From the NCBI RefSeq assembly GCF_026017845.1, contig NZ_CP100416.1, forward strand, positions 8,935,601 to 8,976,513: a stretch of 40,913 bases of DNA, written 5' to 3'. This DNA is from Amycolatopsis mediterranei. Lineage in GTDB: Bacteria; Actinomycetota; Actinomycetes; Mycobacteriales; Pseudonocardiaceae. Below are positions 37,688 through 40,913 of this stretch, one piece after another. The notes beneath the pieces were generated by a model. The model did not search any database. It saw nothing but the letters and a program-made list of their open reading frames with translations, and was not told the DNA's origin. Numbering within the stretch: the first letter of the stretch is position 1; each line of letters starts with the position of its first letter. The translations under genes were made by a program, and so were the position numbers.

Positions 37688-38343
37688 CGCGTGCCGCGGA
37701 AACTGGCGGACAGCCGGTCGACGCTGCGCTCGAGTTCGGCGCGCAGCCCCCGCAGGTCGACGCCGTCGGGGTCGATCAGGGCCTGCATCGAGATCCCGCG
37801 CAGCTGGGCCAGCATCGCCGAAGCGTAGGAATCGGGGTCGCGGACACCGGTGATGGACCCGTCCGCGACCCCGCTGGCCACGGTCTGGGCGATGGCGAAC
37901 CGGAACCGGCGGTCGGCCTCCGTCAGCGCGCCGCGCAGGGCCGAGTACTCCGCCGCCGCGTCGCCCCACAGGGCCAGGAACGCGTGGTTGAGCGTCGGCA
38001 TCGTGCGGATCAGCTCGAAGATGATGTCCAGCAGCGCGCGCAGCATGTCCATCGGCGTTGCGTTCGCCGACCCGGTGCGGGCCGCGACCGCCTCGCTGTA
38101 GGCGTCGGTGAACTCCTCGACGGCGTACTCGACGAGCCGCTGCCCGAGCCCGTCCTTGTCGCCGAAGTGCTGGAAGACGACCGACCGCGCGTAGCCGGAG
38201 CGGGCGCAGACGCCGCCGATCTTCAACCTGCCGAAGCCCTCTTCGGCGATCAGGTGAGCAGCGGCATCCAGGATGCGTGCCTCGACGGCGCCCTCGCCGT
38301 CCTCCTGGATCCGGCCTTCGGCGGCGCGGTCCACCCGGGTCAT
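37684..38343 (-). CDS. TetR-family transcriptional repressor
   Basis: A 219-residue cytosolic repressor. An N-terminal helix-turn-helix about residues 20-70 (ILDAAAHLIAEEGFGRLKIG, VCARSGYARSVVFQHFGDKD) is followed by a helical ligand-binding domain. It is divergent from the flavin monooxygenase gene with 115 bases between the starts, the usual arrangement for a TetR protein controlling the neighbour. GTTAGCGACTGCAAC at 38344-38358, just upstream of its ATG, is a weak inverted repeat and the best operator candidate. The inducer is unknown. No strong ribosome site was seen ahead of the ATG at 38343. Confidence 0.88.
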   Translation of the reverse strand: MTRVDRAAEGRIQEDGEGAVEARILDAAAHLIAEEGFGRLKIGGVCARSGYARSVVFQHFGDKDGLGQRLVEYAVEEFTDAYSEAVAARTGSANATPMDMLRALLDIIFELIRTMPTLNHAFLALWGDAAAEYSALRGALTEADRRFRFAIAQTVASGVADGSITGVRDPDSYASAMLAQLRGISMQALIDPDGVDLRGLRAELERSVDRLSASFRGTR

Positions 38344-38458
38344 GTTAGCGACTGCAACCGCGGCGCACTGGCCGAGCCGTCAGCGGACGGTGCGAGGACC
38401 GTCAGCGGCCGCCCGCAATCTCGGCGTCGGCACTCACCGACCCGAGAGGAACCCTCCG

Positions 38459-39688
38459 ATGACCGCCAAGACCGTGCTCGTTTCCGGGGCAGGCATCGCC
38501 GGCCCGTCCGCCGCCCACTGGCTGCACCGCGGCGGCTACCAGGTGACCGTCGTCGAGTCCGCGCCCGGTCTGCGCCCCGGCGGCCAGGCCGTCGACTTCC
38601 GCGGCGAGCAGGTGAAACTGCTGGCCGCGATGGGCGTTCTCGACGAGATCCGCCGGTACGAGACGGCGATGGGCGACCAGACCGTGCTCGGTCTCGACGG
38701 CCGTCCGGTGCTGACCGTGCCCGGCGCCGCCTGGAGCGGCGAGGTCGAGATCCTGCGGGGCGATCTCGCGCGGATCCTCTACGAAAACACCGCGGACCAC
38801 ACCGAATACGTCTTCGGTGACCGCGTCACGAGCCTCACCGAGACCGCGGACGGCGTCGAAGTCACCTTCCGCCACGGCGCACCGCGCACGTTCGACCTGG
38901 TCGTCGGGGCCGACGGTGTGCACTCCGGCGTGCGGGCCGCCGCCTTCGGGCCGGAGCCGGACTTCCGGACGGACCTCGGCTTCGGCATCGCCGGCTACAC
39001 CGTGCCCAACCACCTCGGGCTCGACCACACCAGCATCATGTACAACGAGCCCGGCCGCGGCCTCATGGTGGGCAGCCACCGCCTGCCGGACCGGCTGCAC
39101 GTCGGCCTGGTCTTCGCCGCCGACGGCGTCGAGTTCCACCGCCGCACCGCCGTCGAACAGAGCAGGCTGATCACGCAGTTGTTCGCGGACACCGGCTGGG
39201 AGACACCGAAGCTGCTCGAGGCGCTGCCCGCGGCCGACGACCTGTACGTCGATTCGATCAGCCAGATCCACCTCGACCGCTGGTCGAAGGGGCGGGTCGT
39301 GCTCCTGGGCGACGCCGCCTGGTGCGCCGGGCCGGGCGGGTCCGGCACCGGGCTCGCGATGATGGGCGCCCAGGTGCTGGCCGGCGAGCTCGCGGCGGCC
39401 GGCGGCGACCACGTGACGGCGTTCGCGAAGTACGAGCAGCGGCTGCGCAAGCCGGCCACGGTGGGGCAGAAGAACGGCAAGGGCGCCGGCAACTTCCTCG
39501 CGCCGCGCACGGCGGCGAAGATCCGCAGCCGCAACCGCGCCTACCGGATGCTGAGCACGCGGCTGCTCGGCGGCATCTTCCTCAAGATGACCGATCGGGC
39601 GGCCAACGCGCTCGAATACCGGGAATACCCGGCGCTCACCGCCGCGTGGTTCCGCTCATCGGGGGATCCGGCTGGCGGCCGGGCGTGA
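38459..39688 (+). CDS. FAD-dependent monooxygenase (PHBH/TetX class)
   Basis: A 409-residue cytosolic group A flavoprotein monooxygenase. Motifs in order are the dinucleotide-binding GAGIAGPSAAHWL (about 10-22), GQAVDFRG, the DG motif VVGADGVHSGVR (about 149-160) and the GD motif VVLLGDAAWCAGPGGSGTGL (about 280-300). The class uses NAD(P)H and oxygen to hydroxylate aromatic compounds, polyketides or antibiotics such as tetracycline; the substrate here is not deducible. The ATG at 38459 has GAGAGGA at 38444-38450. Divergent pairing with a TetR repressor suggests induction by a toxic or aromatic compound. Confidence 0.88.
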   Translation: MTAKTVLVSGAGIAGPSAAHWLHRGGYQVTVVESAPGLRPGGQAVDFRGEQVKLLAAMGVLDEIRRYETAMGDQTVLGLDGRPVLTVPGAAWSGEVEILRGDLARILYENTADHTEYVFGDRVTSLTETADGVEVTFRHGAPRTFDLVVGADGVHSGVRAAAFGPEPDFRTDLGFGIAGYTVPNHLGLDHTSIMYNEPGRGLMVGSHRLPDRLHVGLVFAADGVEFHRRTAVEQSRLITQLFADTGWETPKLLEALPAADDLYVDSISQIHLDRWSKGRVVLLGDAAWCAGPGGSGTGLAMMGAQVLAGELAAAGGDHVTAFAKYEQRLRKPATVGQKNGKGAGNFLAPRTAAKIRSRNRAYRMLSTRLLGGIFLKMTDRAANALEYREYPALTAAWFRSSGDPAGGRA

Positions 39689-39708
39689 GGTAGGTCACTC
39701 TCGACGCC

Positions 39709-40689
39709 ATGTCCCCACCTCGGGCCGCCGATGCTCCGGTCCGGACAGCGCTCGCCGGACTTGCGGTGCTCGCCCTCGGCGTGCTCACGGCGTTGAACGC
39801 GCGGTCCCTGCCGGTGCTCGGCGACGGGACGACCTACTCGGCCGAGTTCACCGAAGCGGCCGGGCTGAGCGAGGGCAACGACGTCCGCGTCGCCGGCGTC
39901 GAGGTCGGGCGGGTGTCGGACGTGCGGCTGCGCGGCGACCACGTGCTGGTTTCGTTCCGGGCCAAGGGTGCCTGGCTGGGCGACGCGACGAGCGCGGCGA
40001 TCCGGCTGAAGACCGTGCTGGGCCAGAAGTACCTCGCCCTCGACCCGCAGGGCGAGGGCACGCTCGACCCGGGGCAGCCCATCCCGCGGTCCCGCACCAC
40101 GGTGCCCTACGACATCCTCGCGGCGTTCGGCACCCTGTCGTCCACAGTGGACCATATTGATACCGCGCGGCTGGCGAAGAGCTTCGACACGCTGTCGGCG
40201 ACGCTGGCGAACACGCCGCAGAGCGTCCGCGCCGCGCTCACCGGGCTCTCGCGGCTGTCGGACACGCTCGCTTCACGCGACAGCCAGCTCGCCAGGCTGC
40301 TGGGTAACACGCGGGTGGTGTCGCAGACGCTCGTCGACCGCGACGCGGCGGTGCGCCGCCTCCTGGATGACGGAAACCAGCTGCTCGCGGAGGTGTCCAA
40401 CCGCGAGGCGGCGATCAGCACCCTGCTCGACGGCTCGCGGCAGCTCGCGACGGAGTTGTCCGGGCTGATCAACGAATCCCGCGTCGGCCCGCTGCTCACC
40501 CAGCTCGACCAGCTGACGTCGATGCTGCAGCGCAACCAGGACGCACTGGCTGCCGGGATCCGCGCCTTCGCGCCGTTCGTCCGGCTGGGGACCAACCTCG
40601 CCGGGAGCGGCCGGTGGATCGACGGCTACCTGTGCGGGCTGGTGCTGCCGTCCTTCGGGCCGGTGAACGAAGAAGGCTGCCACGGTTAG
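39709..40689 (+). CDS. Mce/MlaD-family lipid-transfer protein, orphan
   Basis: A 326-residue protein with one N-terminal membrane segment about 12-30 (TALAGLAVLALGVLTALNA), an MCE/MlaD domain about 38-115 (YSAEFTEAAGLSEGNDVRVAGVEVG opening) and a long helical region (about 135-290). Mce proteins form cell-envelope tubes for lipid or steroid uptake. They are normally encoded in sets of six behind two YrbE permease genes. Here a single gene follows the monooxygenase gene by 20 bases and is closed by a terminator; no YrbE or ATPase gene is in the window. The ATG at 39709 lacks a close ribosome site (TGAGGTAGG at 39686-39692 is 16 bases away). Confidence 0.85.
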   Translation: MSPPRAADAPVRTALAGLAVLALGVLTALNARSLPVLGDGTTYSAEFTEAAGLSEGNDVRVAGVEVGRVSDVRLRGDHVLVSFRAKGAWLGDATSAAIRLKTVLGQKYLALDPQGEGTLDPGQPIPRSRTTVPYDILAAFGTLSSTVDHIDTARLAKSFDTLSATLANTPQSVRAALTGLSRLSDTLASRDSQLARLLGNTRVVSQTLVDRDAAVRRLLDDGNQLLAEVSNREAAISTLLDGSRQLATELSGLINESRVGPLLTQLDQLTSMLQRNQDALAAGIRAFAPFVRLGTNLAGSGRWIDGYLCGLVLPSFGPVNEEGCHG

Positions 40690-40694
40690 GGTTT

Positions 40695-40725
40695 CGGTTT
40701 CGCCGATCGGAGGTCGGCGAAACCG
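40695..40725 (+). terminator. Hairpin behind the Mce gene
   Basis: CGGTTTCGCCGA (40695-40706) and TCGGCGAAACCG (40714-40725) form a perfect 12-base stem with a seven-base loop, five bases behind the stop codon. Confidence 0.8.
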
Positions 40726-40864
40726 GTTTCCACAAGCGGGGCTCGCTGTGGACAAGTTGGGCGCCTCATGGCTGTTCCGGCGATTCCGTCGGTGGGCGCC
40801 GATAGACTGGACTTGGGCACGCCCCCCTGGGAGGGCCACGGCTCCGGCAAAGTCTTTGTGCTGG

Positions 40865-40913
40865 TCAGGTGGGTATTCCGAGCAGGGTGAGGGCTCGGGT
40901 GGTGTTGCGGGCG
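40865..40913 (-). CDS. C-terminal end of a gene cut by the right edge, possibly a transposase
   Basis: On the minus strand a frame enters from the right edge and stops at a TGA (40865-40867) after the residues ARNTTRALTLLGIPT. The short tail with Arg-rich start and LTLLGI ending resembles the C-terminus of ISAs1-type transposases as I remember them, but fifteen residues cannot settle this. The segment between the Mce terminator and this frame (40726-40864) carries a GATAGACT at 40802 and may include an insertion-sequence end. Confidence 0.35.
   Translation of the reverse strand, partial: ARNTTRALTLLGIPT

Noticed and set aside
38344..38358. TetR operator GTTAGCGACTGCAAC
   Set aside because: Only weak dyad symmetry; not strong enough for a separate feature.

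Overview
The window is high-GC DNA (roughly 70% by eye) with GTG starts, Tat-type signal sequences, SARP/BTAD, ROK and YggT genes and an Mce protein. This points to a filamentous actinomycete, most likely of the Pseudonocardiales (Amycolatopsis-like). The genus is an inference from gene style, not a search result.

Left part (1-3.4 kb): the first 21 codons of a secreted protein leave the left edge on the minus strand. On the plus strand follow a small acidic protein, a PfkB-family sugar kinase overlapping a SurE-type nucleotidase, two doubtful small minus-strand ORFs and a small secreted cysteine-containing protein closed by a strong hairpin.

Secondary-metabolism island (3.6-9.8 kb): a large SARP-STAND-TPR regulator, then a cytochrome P450 resembling pentalenene oxygenases, overlapping by ATGA an unusual terpene-synthase-like protein. 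That protein has degenerate metal-binding motifs and an added four-cysteine zinc-ribbon-like tail. This is the best candidate in the window for an undescribed pathway.

Plant-cell-wall island (9.9-37.3 kb): on the minus strand a GH28 pectinase, a PQQ-type sugar dehydrogenase fused to CBM13 and two FN3 domains, and a GH27 alpha-galactosidase with CBM13. On the plus strand: GH62 arabinofuranosidase with CBM13, GH44-FN3-CBM2, a ROK regulator, a GH2 enzyme, GH5-CBM13, a GH51-like enzyme with CBM13, a beta-helix protein, a SurA-like foldase, a second GH44-CBM2 and a PL9-type pectate lyase. Nearly all are secreted. Together they would attack xyloglucan, galactomannan, arabinoxylan and pectin. No sugar transporter is present, so uptake must be encoded elsewhere. 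Copies of a palindrome matching the CebR operator (TGGGAGCGCTCCCA) or close variants lie ahead of the alpha-galactosidase, both GH44 genes, the GH2 operon and the lyase, and a weaker variant precedes GH62. This suggests control by one cello-oligosaccharide-responsive LacI-type repressor encoded outside the window.

A break at 33.6-35.5 kb holds a MerR-like regulator, a striking gene-free repeat-rich stretch (34.2-34.55 kb), a small unknown protein and an anti-sigma-type ATPase.

Right part (37.4-40.9 kb): a YggT membrane protein, a TetR repressor divergent from a flavin monooxygenase, an orphan Mce protein with a terminator, and at the very edge the C-terminal codons of what may be a transposase.
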